A stretch of DNA of 23,043 nucleotides from Chitinophagaceae bacterium (GCA_025924755.1 JAICHT010000014.1:1-23043); one strand, 5' to 3'. Shown: positions 8,328 through 17,395, counted from the stretch's first letter. Notes: generated from the letters alone by a model not told the origin. Translations and numbers: made by a program.

Positions 8328-8625
8328 GCAATAAGCAAATAGTTATGGATTTGAAATTTGCGTGCCAAGCTAATATTTGTTTTAATATAAAGCAAACAAA
8401 CTCAAATATTTGTAACGTATTGATGTATGCAAACCATTTAAATGATATGCCATATTGCACTTAAATGCGTGGTATTGAATATAGGATAGTCATGCTGATA
8501 AAAGATGCACCTGGTGATACCATATCCGATTCCTCATTATATTAGGAGCGACAGTAACTTTTACAACCTTACAGGTGTTTTGAGAAGAAGACACCTGAAT
8601 ATTCGGCTAGCATACTATACTATAT
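8328..8625. other. Intergenic spacer with a small hairpin
   Basis: This 298-bp stretch lies between the 3' end of the GH29 gene and the start of the PAP2-type gene, both on the - strand. It should hold the promoter of the latter, but I found no clear TAnnTTTG box on the - strand. A perfect 7-bp inverted repeat, CAGGTGT at 8572-8578 and ACACCTG at 8591-8597 with a 12-nt loop, lies 29 bp beyond the GH29 stop and may mark the transcript end. It lacks a T-run. No gene is supported here. Confidence 0.4.
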
Positions 8626-9981
8626 TTATTCTTTATCAGAAGCTTTATAAAATCCTACGGTTGCCAATTGAACCGGGTCTATTGCTTTTAAAATTGTTAT
8701 CCGCACCCTCGTAGTAGTAACCGGTGGAAACCGCAGCAGGCGCTTATATCCGATAGTGGTAAATTCATTTAGCTTGTCCCAACTTTTACCGTTCCAGTAT
8801 TCTACCAATGCTTTTTCATTGCGTTGCCCGGTAGTTATATTTTCCTGAAAAAGGGCACGGTCAAAAGAAACATCTTTTTTAAAATCTACTATGAAAGGTT
8901 GATTTTCTTTTAAGGTGATATAAGTATTTAGTTGCTCATCGGTCAGTGCTTTCGGTATCTTACCCGCCGCTAAATTGGTTTTGAAAGTTTCATTCAATAT
9001 GGTTCTGAAGTCTGATAAATTAGCGGCATCCTGCTTGCCCAGAAGCCCCTTTTTATTGGGTGGCACATTCAGCAGCAATAAACTGTTTCGGCCTACCGAT
9101 TGATAATACAGGTTCACCAGTTCTTTGCCGGTTTTCACGTTGCTGTCTTCCGCCTCATGGTAAAACCATCCTGGCCGTATAGACACATCAGTTTCTGCCG
9201 GTATCCATTGCTTACCGTTTGGATCACCTGTATTTAAATACGCTGCATCTGCTTTACCCGGCGCCATTCCTGCAGTAGTAATTGTTGACCAACAGGTTTC
9301 TCCCGCATTGCCGGACTCATTGCCTACCCAGCGTACATCCGGCCCTACATCCGAAAATAAAACAGCTTTGGGTTGCAGGCTTCGAACCAATTGCCAGTAC
9401 CCGTTAAAATCATACACCATATCCTTTGCGTTTTTTCCTTTGGCTCCATCAAACCACACTTCCGATACCTCGCCATAATTAGTCAATAATTCTTTTAACT
9501 GGTTCTTATAATAGTTGTTGTAGGCAGGCGTCCCGTAAGTAGCTTCGTGACGATCCCAGGGTGATAAATAAAATCCGAACTTGATTCCGTATTTACGGCA
9601 CGCATCCGCAATATCTTTCACCACATCTCCTTTCCCGTTTCTCCAGAGACTGTTTTTAACCGAATGCGTTGTATATTTTGAAGGCCACAAGCAAAACCCG
9701 TCATGATGCTTGGCAGTAATGATAGCCATTTTAAAGCCGGCATTTTTAAGTGTTTTTATGATTTGGTCGGCATCAAAATCGGTTGGATTGAAAACCTGCT
9801 CGCTTTCGGTTCCGTCACCCCATTCTTTATTGGTAAAAGTATTTACCGTAAAATGCAAAAAAGCAGTGGTTTCCATTTGCTGCCAGTTTAGCTGGCGCGG
9901 CGAAGGCTTCGGCAACACTTGTGCTTTTACTATATTACTTAAAACTAAAAGAGAAAAAAAGAGGTACAAAAAATAGTTCAT
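8626..9981 (-). CDS. GH29 alpha-L-fucosidase, exported
   Basis: This retaining glycoside hydrolase is predicted to remove terminal alpha-L-fucose from glycans in the periplasm or outside the cell. It starts with a hydrophobic signal peptide probably cleaved after KA (residue 20). The GH29 barrel shows FTVNTFTNKEWGDG, the substrate-site motif KHHDGFCLWPS (91-101), SPWDRH (140-145) and the nucleophile D178 in VWFDGAKG. The region after about 350 looks like an F5/8-type beta-sandwich. The WFDGAKG context and overall plan suggest the GH29-B type with preference for branched alpha-1,3/1,4-fucosides, but I cannot prove it. It lies 64 bp downstream of galM on the same strand, beside the arabinose genes. 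That would suit fucosylated plant arabinogalactan or pectin side chains. At 451 residues it is complete. Confidence 0.9.
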   Translation of the reverse strand: MNYFLYLFFSLLVLSNIVKAQVLPKPSPRQLNWQQMETTAFLHFTVNTFTNKEWGDGTESEQVFNPTDFDADQIIKTLKNAGFKMAIITAKHHDGFCLWPSKYTTHSVKNSLWRNGKGDVVKDIADACRKYGIKFGFYLSPWDRHEATYGTPAYNNYYKNQLKELLTNYGEVSEVWFDGAKGKNAKDMVYDFNGYWQLVRSLQPKAVLFSDVGPDVRWVGNESGNAGETCWSTITTAGMAPGKADAAYLNTGDPNGKQWIPAETDVSIRPGWFYHEAEDSNVKTGKELVNLYYQSVGRNSLLLLNVPPNKKGLLGKQDAANLSDFRTILNETFKTNLAAGKIPKALTDEQLNTYITLKENQPFIVDFKKDVSFDRALFQENITTGQRNEKALVEYWNGKSWDKLNEFTTIGYKRLLRFPPVTTTRVRITILKAIDPVQLATVGFYKASDKE

Positions 9982-10045
9982 ATTGCGGATGCTAGTGCAT
10001 TAAATACTGCTGGTTAACCACAGGAAGCAACGTAATTTTATTGAA

Positions 10046-11242
10046 TTACTGTTTCGAAAATTTATAAATAGTAGTGGTTTTATAGGTTTGTCCCGGGCTT
10101 AATATAGTAGATGCAAAAGAAGGCTGATTGGGCGAATCCGGAAAGTGTTGTGTTTCCAGGCAAAAGGCCGTCCGGTGCTCGTCTTTACTGCCGCCCATCA
10201 AACTATGCGCTCCCTCCATAAAATTACCGGTATAAAATTGTATGCCCGGCTCCATAGTATATACATCCATCTTTATACCCGATTGGTCGCCTATGGCTGT
10301 GGCTGCATGCTTCATGCCCGAGCCGTTCAATACAAAATTATGATCGTAGCCCTTTCCGTTTTTCAATTGCATTTTAGATGTATCATTTATGCGGGAACCA
10401 ATAGCTGTCAGCTTTGTAAAGTCAAAAGGTGTTCCGGCTACCGGTTCCAGTTTGCCCGTAGGTATCAAAGTAGAATCAACAGGTGTATATTTATTAGCGT
10501 TGATCTGCAGCAGGTGATTCAGAATCGTGCCGCTTCCCTGTCCGTTCAAATTAAAAAAGCTGTGGTTAGTAAGATTAATAATCGTTTTTTTATCGGTTGT
10601 GGCCTGGTAGTCTATTTTCAACCCATTATCAGCGGTAAGCGAATAGGTTACTTTTACATTTAAGTTGCCTGGGAAACCTTCTTCCATATCTTTCGACAAA
10701 TAAGTGAGCACCAGTGTAGAATCGTTTAATTGGTTGCCATCCCACACCACGCGGGAAAAGCCCTTATTGCCACCGTGCAAACTATTAGGTGCATTATTAA
10801 TAGCAAGCGTATAAGGCTTACCGTCTATATTAAATTTCCCTTTTGCAATGCGATTGCCATATCGCCCCACAGTAGCGCCAAAGTAGGTATCTGCTCCTTT
10901 CGTATAGTCATTCACGTTATCAAAGCCAACGACCACATCTTTAAGAGTTCCATTTTTATCTGGCACCACCAGGCTTACCAGTCTTCCGCCATAATTGGTA
11001 ATAGCAGCAGTCATGCCGTTATGGTTTTTTAATACATATAAGTTGGTTTGCTTTCCGTCAATGGTTTGCTGAAAGTCTTTTACATCCGGCAGCATGGAGT
11101 TTTTAGAGTGGGCAGTATTTGCCTGAGCCGAATCATTTTGGTTTGATGCATTGGTATTAGTGGCGGCAGTATCAGAATTATTGCATGCTGACAGCGCTAG
11201 CAGGGAAATGGCCGTTGGCAAGATCGTTTTTAATATTTTCAT
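10046..11242 (-). CDS. galM: Aldose 1-epimerase (mutarotase), lipoprotein form
   Basis: It interconverts alpha and beta anomers of aldoses such as galactose, glucose or arabinose, so that freshly released sugar reaches the anomer used downstream. Conserved residues are all present: N130-R131 in GRYGNRI, H156 in SLHGG, the catalytic H227 in TNHSFFNL, D300 in GYDHNF, and the catalytic E363 in LETQHFPDSPNQP. Unlike the cytoplasmic E. coli enzyme it carries a lipoprotein signal (LLALSAC, C20) and then a low-complexity Asn/Thr/Ser/Ala linker to about residue 50, so it is anchored outside the cytoplasm. It is divergent from araB, across a spacer with a long palindrome, and leads the likely galM-GH29 operon. 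L-arabinose is a plausible substrate, because aldose 1-epimerases of this type are often found with arabinose genes. Confidence 0.92.
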   Translation of the reverse strand: MKILKTILPTAISLLALSACNNSDTAATNTNASNQNDSAQANTAHSKNSMLPDVKDFQQTIDGKQTNLYVLKNHNGMTAAITNYGGRLVSLVVPDKNGTLKDVVVGFDNVNDYTKGADTYFGATVGRYGNRIAKGKFNIDGKPYTLAINNAPNSLHGGNKGFSRVVWDGNQLNDSTLVLTYLSKDMEEGFPGNLNVKVTYSLTADNGLKIDYQATTDKKTIINLTNHSFFNLNGQGSGTILNHLLQINANKYTPVDSTLIPTGKLEPVAGTPFDFTKLTAIGSRINDTSKMQLKNGKGYDHNFVLNGSGMKHAATAIGDQSGIKMDVYTMEPGIQFYTGNFMEGAHSLMGGSKDEHRTAFCLETQHFPDSPNQPSFASTILSPGQTYKTTTIYKFSKQ

Positions 11243-11285
11243 GATTTAATTTAATAAAAATTTACAACCTAAAATATTTTATAAA

Positions 11286-11331
11286 AAAGTTTTAATAAAT
11301 GTTATTACTACATTTATTAAATGATAACTTT
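11286..11331. promoter_or_regulatory. Extended AT-rich palindrome between galM and araB
   Basis: Arms TTTAATAAATG (11291-11301) and CATTTATTAAA (11311-11321) are a perfect 11-bp inverted repeat around a 9-bp spacer. The symmetry continues imperfectly outward with AAAGTT (11286-11291) and AACTTT (11326-11331). It lies in the 286-bp divergent control region, 44 bp from the galM start and about 200 bp before araB. A -7-like TAACTTTA at 11325-11332 (7 of 8 with TAnnTTTG if G is relaxed) overlaps its right edge. The natural guess is the operator of a sugar-responsive regulator for both arms; that regulator is not in the window. It could instead be a transcript hairpin. Confidence 0.5.
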
Positions 11332-11528
11332 ATAAAAGGCTTATTGCAGCAAGTTAAGCACAAACCGTCTTTTATTCCTTTCAAATAAATACGTGAGTAC
11401 AGGCAGTGGTAAGGAAGATGTATTTTAAGGAACCGGAATCGGAGTCTGTATCATATTGAATTGTGCATATCATTGCTAAGCAAAGGCTCAAGAACCAACA
11501 GGTATCCATTACATTATTGCTTCATATT

Positions 11529-13247
11529 ATGAAAGAATCTCGTTATGTTATAGGAGTAGATTACGGCACCGATTCAGTACGGTCGCTGCTTGTGGATGCT
11601 AGCAACGGGCAGGAAATAGCATCGGCGGTATTTTATTATCCCCGCTGGAAAGCCGGGCTGTATTGCAATGCCGCCATCAACCAGTTTCGGCAACACCCGC
11701 TTGATTATATTGAAGGATTGCAAGATACAATTACACGGTGTTTGTTGCAGGCCGGCCCGGCAGTGGCTGCTGGTGTAAAAGCCATATCAATAGATACTAC
11801 GGGTTCCACTCCTGTAGCCGTTAACGAAGCAGGAACACCGCTGGCCCTGATGCCGCAGTTTGAGCATCATCCCAATGCCATGTTTGTTTTATGGAAAGAC
11901 CATACAGCCGTTGAAGAAGCAGCCCATATCAATGCGCATGCACCTAAGTTCGATACCAACTACCTGCAATTTGTAGGTGGCATTTATTCTTCCGAATGGT
12001 TTTGGGCCAAGCTGCTTCATATTTTAAAAGAAGATGAGGAAGTAAGAAAGACCTGCTACTCCTGGGTAGAACATTGCGACTGGATTCCTTTTTTATTAAC
12101 AGGTGGTAAAAAAGCGTCCGAATTAAAGCGCGGTGTTTGTGCCGCCGGCCATAAAGCCTTATGGGCAGAAGAATGGAACGGCTTGCCGCCTGATGATTTC
12201 TTCGCCACTTTGGACCCGGTATTGAAAGGATTTACAAGCAGGTTATTTGATAAAGTATATACATCCGATAAAATAGCCGGAAACATAAGCCCCGAGTGGG
12301 CTGCACGCCTGGGCCTGCCTGAAGACGTGGTAATAGGTATTGGCGCTTTTGATGCGCATATGGGCGCCGTAGGCGGACAAATTGAACCTTATTATTTAAG
12401 CAAGGTCATGGGTACTTCTACCTGCGATATGCTGGTAGCTCCTATAGAAGAAGTAAACGGTATATTAGTAAAAGGAATATGCGGACAAGTACCGGGTTCT
12501 GTAATACCGGGTATGATGGGTATGGAAGCAGGCCAGTCGGCTTTCGGTGATGCATATGCGTGGTTTAAAAATTTACTCTCCTGGCCTTTGCAGCACATCA
12601 TCACCCAATTGGCAACTATAGATGCTACTATTGCAAAAAAGCTGGTAGAAGAAGCCGCAGATAAAATAATTCCGGAACTCAGCAAACTTGCCGCAAGCTT
12701 ACCTTTGGAGGAAAATAGCGAACTGGCACTTGACTGGTTCAATGGCAGGCGCACACCCGATGCCAACCAGGAACTGAAAGGCGCTTTTAGCAACCTGAGT
12801 TTGGCCACAGACGCACCCAGAATGTTTAGGGCTGTAGTAGAAGCCACCTGTTTTGGCGCTAAAGCTATAGTAGACCGGTTTAATGAGCAAGGTGTTCCCG
12901 TAAAAGGGTTAATAGGCTTAGGCGGCGTTGCCAAAAAGTCGCCGTTTATTATGCAAATGATGGCAGATATTATAGATATGCCCATCCGCATTCACCGGTC
13001 AGAGCAAACCTGCGCCTTAGGAGCAGCTATGTTTGCAGCTACCGCTGCCGGTATTTATTCAACGGTGGAGGAAGCAATGAAAGCAATGGGGCAGGGCTTT
13101 GATGCGGAGTATCATCCTAATAAAGATATTACGGCGCTTTATGCAAAACGTTACCAACGGTATAAAGAACTCGGCGGTTTTGTTGAAAGTCAATTAACTA
13201 CTGCTGCTGAAAAAATTTCATTAACCCAACCACAAACTGCTTTTTAA
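11529..13247 (+). CDS. araB: L-ribulokinase
   Basis: This FGGY-family kinase phosphorylates L-ribulose to L-ribulose-5-phosphate with ATP in the cytoplasm, the second step of bacterial L-arabinose catabolism. The phosphate-1 loop is GVDYGTDSVRSLLVD (residues 9-23), where the D-S-V-R form is typical of AraB rather than XylB or GlpK. SIDTTGSTPV and the C-terminal GLGGVAKKSPFIMQMMADI with EQTCALGAAMFAA complete the FGGY fold. I chose the ATG at 11529 (572 residues, near the 566 of E. coli AraB); the frame is open to an ATG at 11463, but the 22 extra residues do not look like kinase sequence. araD follows after 4 bp, so translational coupling is likely. Confidence 0.95.
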   Translation: MKESRYVIGVDYGTDSVRSLLVDASNGQEIASAVFYYPRWKAGLYCNAAINQFRQHPLDYIEGLQDTITRCLLQAGPAVAAGVKAISIDTTGSTPVAVNEAGTPLALMPQFEHHPNAMFVLWKDHTAVEEAAHINAHAPKFDTNYLQFVGGIYSSEWFWAKLLHILKEDEEVRKTCYSWVEHCDWIPFLLTGGKKASELKRGVCAAGHKALWAEEWNGLPPDDFFATLDPVLKGFTSRLFDKVYTSDKIAGNISPEWAARLGLPEDVVIGIGAFDAHMGAVGGQIEPYYLSKVMGTSTCDMLVAPIEEVNGILVKGICGQVPGSVIPGMMGMEAGQSAFGDAYAWFKNLLSWPLQHIITQLATIDATIAKKLVEEAADKIIPELSKLAASLPLEENSELALDWFNGRRTPDANQELKGAFSNLSLATDAPRMFRAVVEATCFGAKAIVDRFNEQGVPVKGLIGLGGVAKKSPFIMQMMADIIDMPIRIHRSEQTCALGAAMFAATAAGIYSTVEEAMKAMGQGFDAEYHPNKDITALYAKRYQRYKELGGFVESQLTTAAEKISLTQPQTAF

Positions 13248-13251
13248 TTGC

Positions 13252-13950
13252 ATGACTTCTTATCAACATATTCAGGAGGAGGCATATGAAGCCAATATGC
13301 AATTGCCTCAATTAGGATTGGTGCTTTTTACCTTTGGTAATGCCAGCGCCGCCGACAGAAATCTTAGCGTATTTGCTATTAAGCCCAGCGGCGTTCCCTA
13401 CAAAGATCTATCGCCTGATAAAATGGTGATTGTAGATTTTGATGGAAAGACCGTGCATGGCACACTCCGGCCTTCTTCCGATACATTAACACATGCCGTT
13501 TTGTATAAACACTGGAGCAGCATTAACGGTATCGTACATACGCATTCTTTATATTCCACGGCATGGGCGCAGGCACAACGTGATATACCCATTTACGGCA
13601 CCACGCATGCCGATCATACTACTATGGATATTCCCTGCGCACCTCCAATGGATGATGAAATGATTCATGGACATTACGAATACCAAACGGGATTTCAGAT
13701 TATGCAATGCCTGGAGCAAAAAGGCTTGAGCTACGAAGAAATGGAAATGATATTGGTAGGCAACCATGCACCTTTTACATGGGGCAAATCAGCCGCCAAA
13801 GCGGTATACAATAGTGCGGTGCTGGAGAACATTGCTCATATGGCTTTTTTAACCGAACAAATTAATAGCAACGCTTCGCGGTTGCAGCATTCGCTTATTA
13901 AAAAACATTTTGAACGGAAGCACGGCCCCGATTCGTATTATGGGCAATAA
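13252..13950 (+). CDS. araD: L-ribulose-5-phosphate 4-epimerase
   Basis: This class-II aldolase-fold enzyme inverts C4 of L-ribulose-5-phosphate to give D-xylulose-5-phosphate, which enters the pentose phosphate pathway. Metal and catalytic residues align well with E. coli AraD: D77 in SSDTLTH, H96 and H98 in VHTHSLYSTAWAQ, H172 in GNHAPFTWGK, the acid/base D121 in THADHTTMD, and Y230 near the C-terminus. At 232 residues it is full length. It is cytoplasmic and zinc-dependent by family. It follows araB by 4 bp; 138 bp then separate it from araA. That spacer holds an AT-rich palindrome, ATTATATAAT (14005-14014), so araA may have an additional promoter. Confidence 0.95.
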   Translation: MTSYQHIQEEAYEANMQLPQLGLVLFTFGNASAADRNLSVFAIKPSGVPYKDLSPDKMVIVDFDGKTVHGTLRPSSDTLTHAVLYKHWSSINGIVHTHSLYSTAWAQAQRDIPIYGTTHADHTTMDIPCAPPMDDEMIHGHYEYQTGFQIMQCLEQKGLSYEEMEMILVGNHAPFTWGKSAAKAVYNSAVLENIAHMAFLTEQINSNASRLQHSLIKKHFERKHGPDSYYGQ

Positions 13951-14088
13951 AACAAGCATTATCATTTTTCAAACCCATATTGATATCATACGTACATAGT
14001 CAATATTATATAATTACAACGTATCCATATTATACCCTCAAAAATCACATTTTACCAAATTAAATAAAATCTAAAACAAGGCACTACA

Positions 14089-15585
14089 ATGGATCTGAAA
14101 CAATTTGAAATTTGGTTTGTAACCGGAAGCCAGCACCTGTACGGACCGGAAACGCTGAAGCAGGTATCCGAACATGCACAAACCATTGCCACTTCTTTAA
14201 ACGCCGCAACGCAAATTCCTGTTACGGTTTTATTTAAACCCATTGTAACCACGCCGGAAGAAATTTACCAGGTTTGTCAGCAGGCCAATACTCAAAAAAA
14301 TTGCATTGGACTTATTACCTGGATGCACACGTTTTCACCGGCTAAAATGTGGATCAACGGATTGAAAATTTTACAAAAGCCATTGCTGCATTTACATACG
14401 CAATTCAACCGCGATATTCCATGGAAGGATATTGATATGGACTTTATGAATCTCAACCAAAGTGCTCATGGCGATCGCGAGGCAGGATTTATAATGAGCC
14501 GCATGCGGCTGAACCGTAAAGTAGTTGCAGGCCATTGGCAAGACCCGGAAGTGCTGCAGCAAGCAGGCGACTGGAGCAGGGCCGCCGCTGGTTGGCACGA
14601 CTGGAAAGGCGCTAAGTTTGTACGCTTTGGCGATAATATGCGCTATGTAGCCGTTACAGAAGGTGATAAGGTGGAAGCAGAATTAAAGTTTGGCTATTCG
14701 GTAAATTATCATGGCATTGGCGATTTGGTGAAGGTGGTTAATGAAACTGCTGATAGCGATATTGATACCTTGATTAAAGAATATGAAGACAGCTATACAC
14801 TTGCCGATGGTTTAAAAAAAGGAGGCGCCCAATACCAATCTTTACGCGAAGCCGCTAAAATAGAAATAGGCCTGCGCCGGTTTTTAGAGGCCGGGAACTT
14901 TAAAGGTTTTACCGATACTTTCGAAGATCTGCATGGCCTGGTGCAGCTGCCCGGCATCGCCACGCAACGCTTAATGAACGATGGTTATGGCTTTGGTGCT
15001 GAAGGTGATTGGAAAACGGCTGCTTTGGTACGTGCTATGAAAGTAATGGGCAACGGGCTGCCGGGCGGTAATTCATTTATGGAAGATTATACCTATCATT
15101 TCGATCCGGAAAACGCAATGGTTCTGGGTTCACATATGCTGGAGATCTGCCCTTCCATAGCCAATGGAAAACCTTCCTGCCAGGTGCACCCGCTGGGTAT
15201 TGGCGGCAAGGCCGATCCGGTTCGGCTGGTGTTTAACTCGGCTGCAGGTCCGGCTATTAACGCTTCTGTAATAGATATGGGTAACCGCTTCCGTTTATTG
15301 GTAAATGAAGTGGAGGCAGTGGCACCGGAGCAAGACCTTCCTAACCTTCCGGTGGCCAGGGTATTATGGAAACCTTATCCTGATATGAAAAGCGGTTGTG
15401 CCGCCTGGATATTGGCTGGTGGCGCCCATCATACTTGCTATAGTCAAAACCTCACTGCAGCCCATATGGAAGATTTTGCAGCTATGGCCGGCATTGAATA
15501 TGTAAAAATTGGCAGGGGCTCTGAACTCCACCAGTTAAAAAATGAGCTGCGCTGGAACGACCTGTACTATCAAATTAATAAATAA
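14089..15585 (+). CDS. araA: L-arabinose isomerase
   Basis: It converts L-arabinose to L-ribulose, the first committed step of the pathway, in the cytoplasm with a Mn(II)-type cofactor. At 498 residues it matches the E. coli enzyme (500). Metal and catalytic residues are visible: E305 in GFGAEGDWKT, E332 in SFMEDYTYHF, H349 in GSHMLEICPS and H448 in GGAHHTCYS. The N-terminal FEIWFVTGSQHLYGP and GLITWMHTFSPAKMWI are strongly conserved family stretches. It lies 138 bp behind araD and 112 bp before the clan GH-D hydrolase, all on one strand. Nothing is truncated. Confidence 0.97.
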   Translation: MDLKQFEIWFVTGSQHLYGPETLKQVSEHAQTIATSLNAATQIPVTVLFKPIVTTPEEIYQVCQQANTQKNCIGLITWMHTFSPAKMWINGLKILQKPLLHLHTQFNRDIPWKDIDMDFMNLNQSAHGDREAGFIMSRMRLNRKVVAGHWQDPEVLQQAGDWSRAAAGWHDWKGAKFVRFGDNMRYVAVTEGDKVEAELKFGYSVNYHGIGDLVKVVNETADSDIDTLIKEYEDSYTLADGLKKGGAQYQSLREAAKIEIGLRRFLEAGNFKGFTDTFEDLHGLVQLPGIATQRLMNDGYGFGAEGDWKTAALVRAMKVMGNGLPGGNSFMEDYTYHFDPENAMVLGSHMLEICPSIANGKPSCQVHPLGIGGKADPVRLVFNSAAGPAINASVIDMGNRFRLLVNEVEAVAPEQDLPNLPVARVLWKPYPDMKSGCAAWILAGGAHHTCYSQNLTAAHMEDFAAMAGIEYVKIGRGSELHQLKNELRWNDLYYQINK

Positions 15586-15697
15586 AAGCAAAGCAGTACG
15601 CTAAGAGTGGAATGTGAATGGTGAAATGATTTAAAGCAAAACAGCATCTTCTATTTTCAACTGTACACTTCTATATGGGTAACTACAACATAACGCC

Positions 15698-17365
15698 ATG
15701 AACCGGAGACATTTTAAACAGATTAACTGCAATAATTTGAGTTGTTTGTTATTTCTGCAAAGATCATTTGCAGAAGTTCCCTCCGTTCATACGGTGCAGC
15801 TACCGGCAAATGTATGGGTACGGCTGGATGATGGCATGCACGAATTAACGGCATCCGGTGGTCAAAGCTGGGTGTATAAAGATGTAGTGGTTCATCTGCA
15901 GTATGTAAAAGATGCCTTGCAGGTACACGTGAAATCACCCAAAGCACCGTTGCATGAGGTGCGTTTGCAATGGAACTACCCGTTGCAAGCTAATGCTACT
16001 GTTTTAGGTGATCATTGGGAACGAACTTACGGTGATGCCGCATTTAAACAGGCATCATTCGAGAATAAAATGCCCTGGTATTTTATTCAGCACCATGGCA
16101 ATGAGACTAACTGCTTCGGATTAAAGACAGGCTGCAATACCATTTGCTACTGGCAATTAGGTAATGGCAAAATGCAGCTTACCTTAAATACCCAAAGTGC
16201 CGGCGTTGGTGTGCAATTGGGCAACCGCACATTAACCTGTGCCGAAATTATCGCTACTAAAACAATAGGAAGCGAAAACACTTTTGATACCGCACGCCGC
16301 TTTTGCCATATGATGTGCCCAAAGCAGCGCCTGCCCACACAGCCGGTATATGGTATTAACGACTGGTATTTTGCCTATGGCAATAACTCCTATTCACTCA
16401 TTTTAGAACATACTTCTTTACTAGCAGATCTGGTAACGGATACGGCCAATCGCCCATTTTCGGTGGTAGATGCAGGCTGGGCGGCTTACTCGCCCCTCTT
16501 ACCTAATGATTGTTGCTGGCAGGATGATTTTTCGAGGCCCAATGATAAGTTTAAGGATATGCACCACCTTGCCGATGATATTAAAAAACTGGGCATGCGT
16601 CCCGGTTTGTGGACAAGACCGCTATCTGCAAAATACAACGATAACAAACGATTGCTATTACCTCCTATCCCGGGCAGAGACAATCCAAAACAGCCGGTGC
16701 TCGATCCTACTATTGAAGAAAATATAGCCCGCATACAACACAACATTTCGCTGTACCGGCAATGGGGTTACCATATGGTGAAACACGATTTTAGTACGTA
16801 TGATATAACCGGCCGGTGGGGTTTTGAAATGAAAGATAGTATTACTGCCGATGGATGGAAGTTTAATGATAGCAGCCGCACCACAGCCGAAGTTGTTTTG
16901 CATTTATACCAATCCATACGTGAAGCGGCAGGCGATATGTACCTGATCGGTTGCAATACCCTGAGCCATTTGTCAGCAGGTCTTTTTGAACTCACCCGCA
17001 TTGGCGATGATACCAGCGGAAAGGAATGGGCACGCACCCGAAAAATGGGTGTGAATACACTTGGCTTCCGTATGATACAGCATAATAACTTTTATGCAGC
17101 CGATGGCGATTGCGTAGGATTGACCAACGAGGTTCCCTGGGCAAAGAACAAGCAATGGATGCAACTATTGGCAGAAAGCAGTACGCCGCTGTTTATATCG
17201 GCGCAGCCAGATGCATTGGGTGCACCGCAAAAACAATTTATTAAAGAATGCTTTGCCACCGCTGCTAAAAAACTACCCGTAGCAGAACCGCTGGATTGGC
17301 TCACTAATCAACAACCGGCTAAATGGAAATTGAATGGTGCTATTAAAGAATTTGATTGGAGCTGA
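15698..17365 (+). CDS. Clan GH-D (GH27/GH36-like) glycoside hydrolase, possible beta-L-arabinopyranosidase
   Basis: This 555-residue protein looks like an alpha-galactosidase-type hydrolase. After an N-terminal beta-rich region (about 30-210) comes a TIM barrel (about 215-525). Candidate catalytic residues are D364 in MVKHDFSTYD, matching the K-x-D nucleophile, and D437/D438 in LTRIGDDTSGKEW, matching the R-x-x-D-D acid/base region of GH27. VVDAGWAAYSP (256-266) and GLWTRPLSA are other barrel-strand stretches. Alpha-D-galactosides and beta-L-arabinopyranosides share stereochemistry, and some GH27 enzymes act on the latter; beside araA that activity is attractive but inferred. The N-terminus has a twin-Arg (MNRRHF) but a polar QINCNN and only a short core, LSCLLFL, so its signal peptide looks degraded. 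It ends shortly after the barrel, so a C-terminal beta domain is short or absent. The + strand unit ends here. Confidence 0.72.
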   Translation: MNRRHFKQINCNNLSCLLFLQRSFAEVPSVHTVQLPANVWVRLDDGMHELTASGGQSWVYKDVVVHLQYVKDALQVHVKSPKAPLHEVRLQWNYPLQANATVLGDHWERTYGDAAFKQASFENKMPWYFIQHHGNETNCFGLKTGCNTICYWQLGNGKMQLTLNTQSAGVGVQLGNRTLTCAEIIATKTIGSENTFDTARRFCHMMCPKQRLPTQPVYGINDWYFAYGNNSYSLILEHTSLLADLVTDTANRPFSVVDAGWAAYSPLLPNDCCWQDDFSRPNDKFKDMHHLADDIKKLGMRPGLWTRPLSAKYNDNKRLLLPPIPGRDNPKQPVLDPTIEENIARIQHNISLYRQWGYHMVKHDFSTYDITGRWGFEMKDSITADGWKFNDSSRTTAEVVLHLYQSIREAAGDMYLIGCNTLSHLSAGLFELTRIGDDTSGKEWARTRKMGVNTLGFRMIQHNNFYAADGDCVGLTNEVPWAKNKQWMQLLAESSTPLFISAQPDALGAPQKQFIKECFATAAKKLPVAEPLDWLTNQQPAKWKLNGAIKEFDWS

Positions 17366-17395
17366 TTGACAACATTACCATCCTGAAATAAAAAT

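Noticed and set aside
8505..8714. 69-codon + strand frame in the spacer after GH29
   Set aside because: It overlaps the 3' end of GH29 in antisense, has no recognisable domain, and crosses the 7-bp hairpin.
10145..10663. 172-codon + strand frame opposite galM
   Set aside because: It is a shadow of galM, whose catalytic residues are all intact on the other strand.
11463..11528. 22-residue N-terminal extension of AraB
   Set aside because: Ribulokinases begin only a few residues before the DYGTDS loop; the extension would also occupy the control region.
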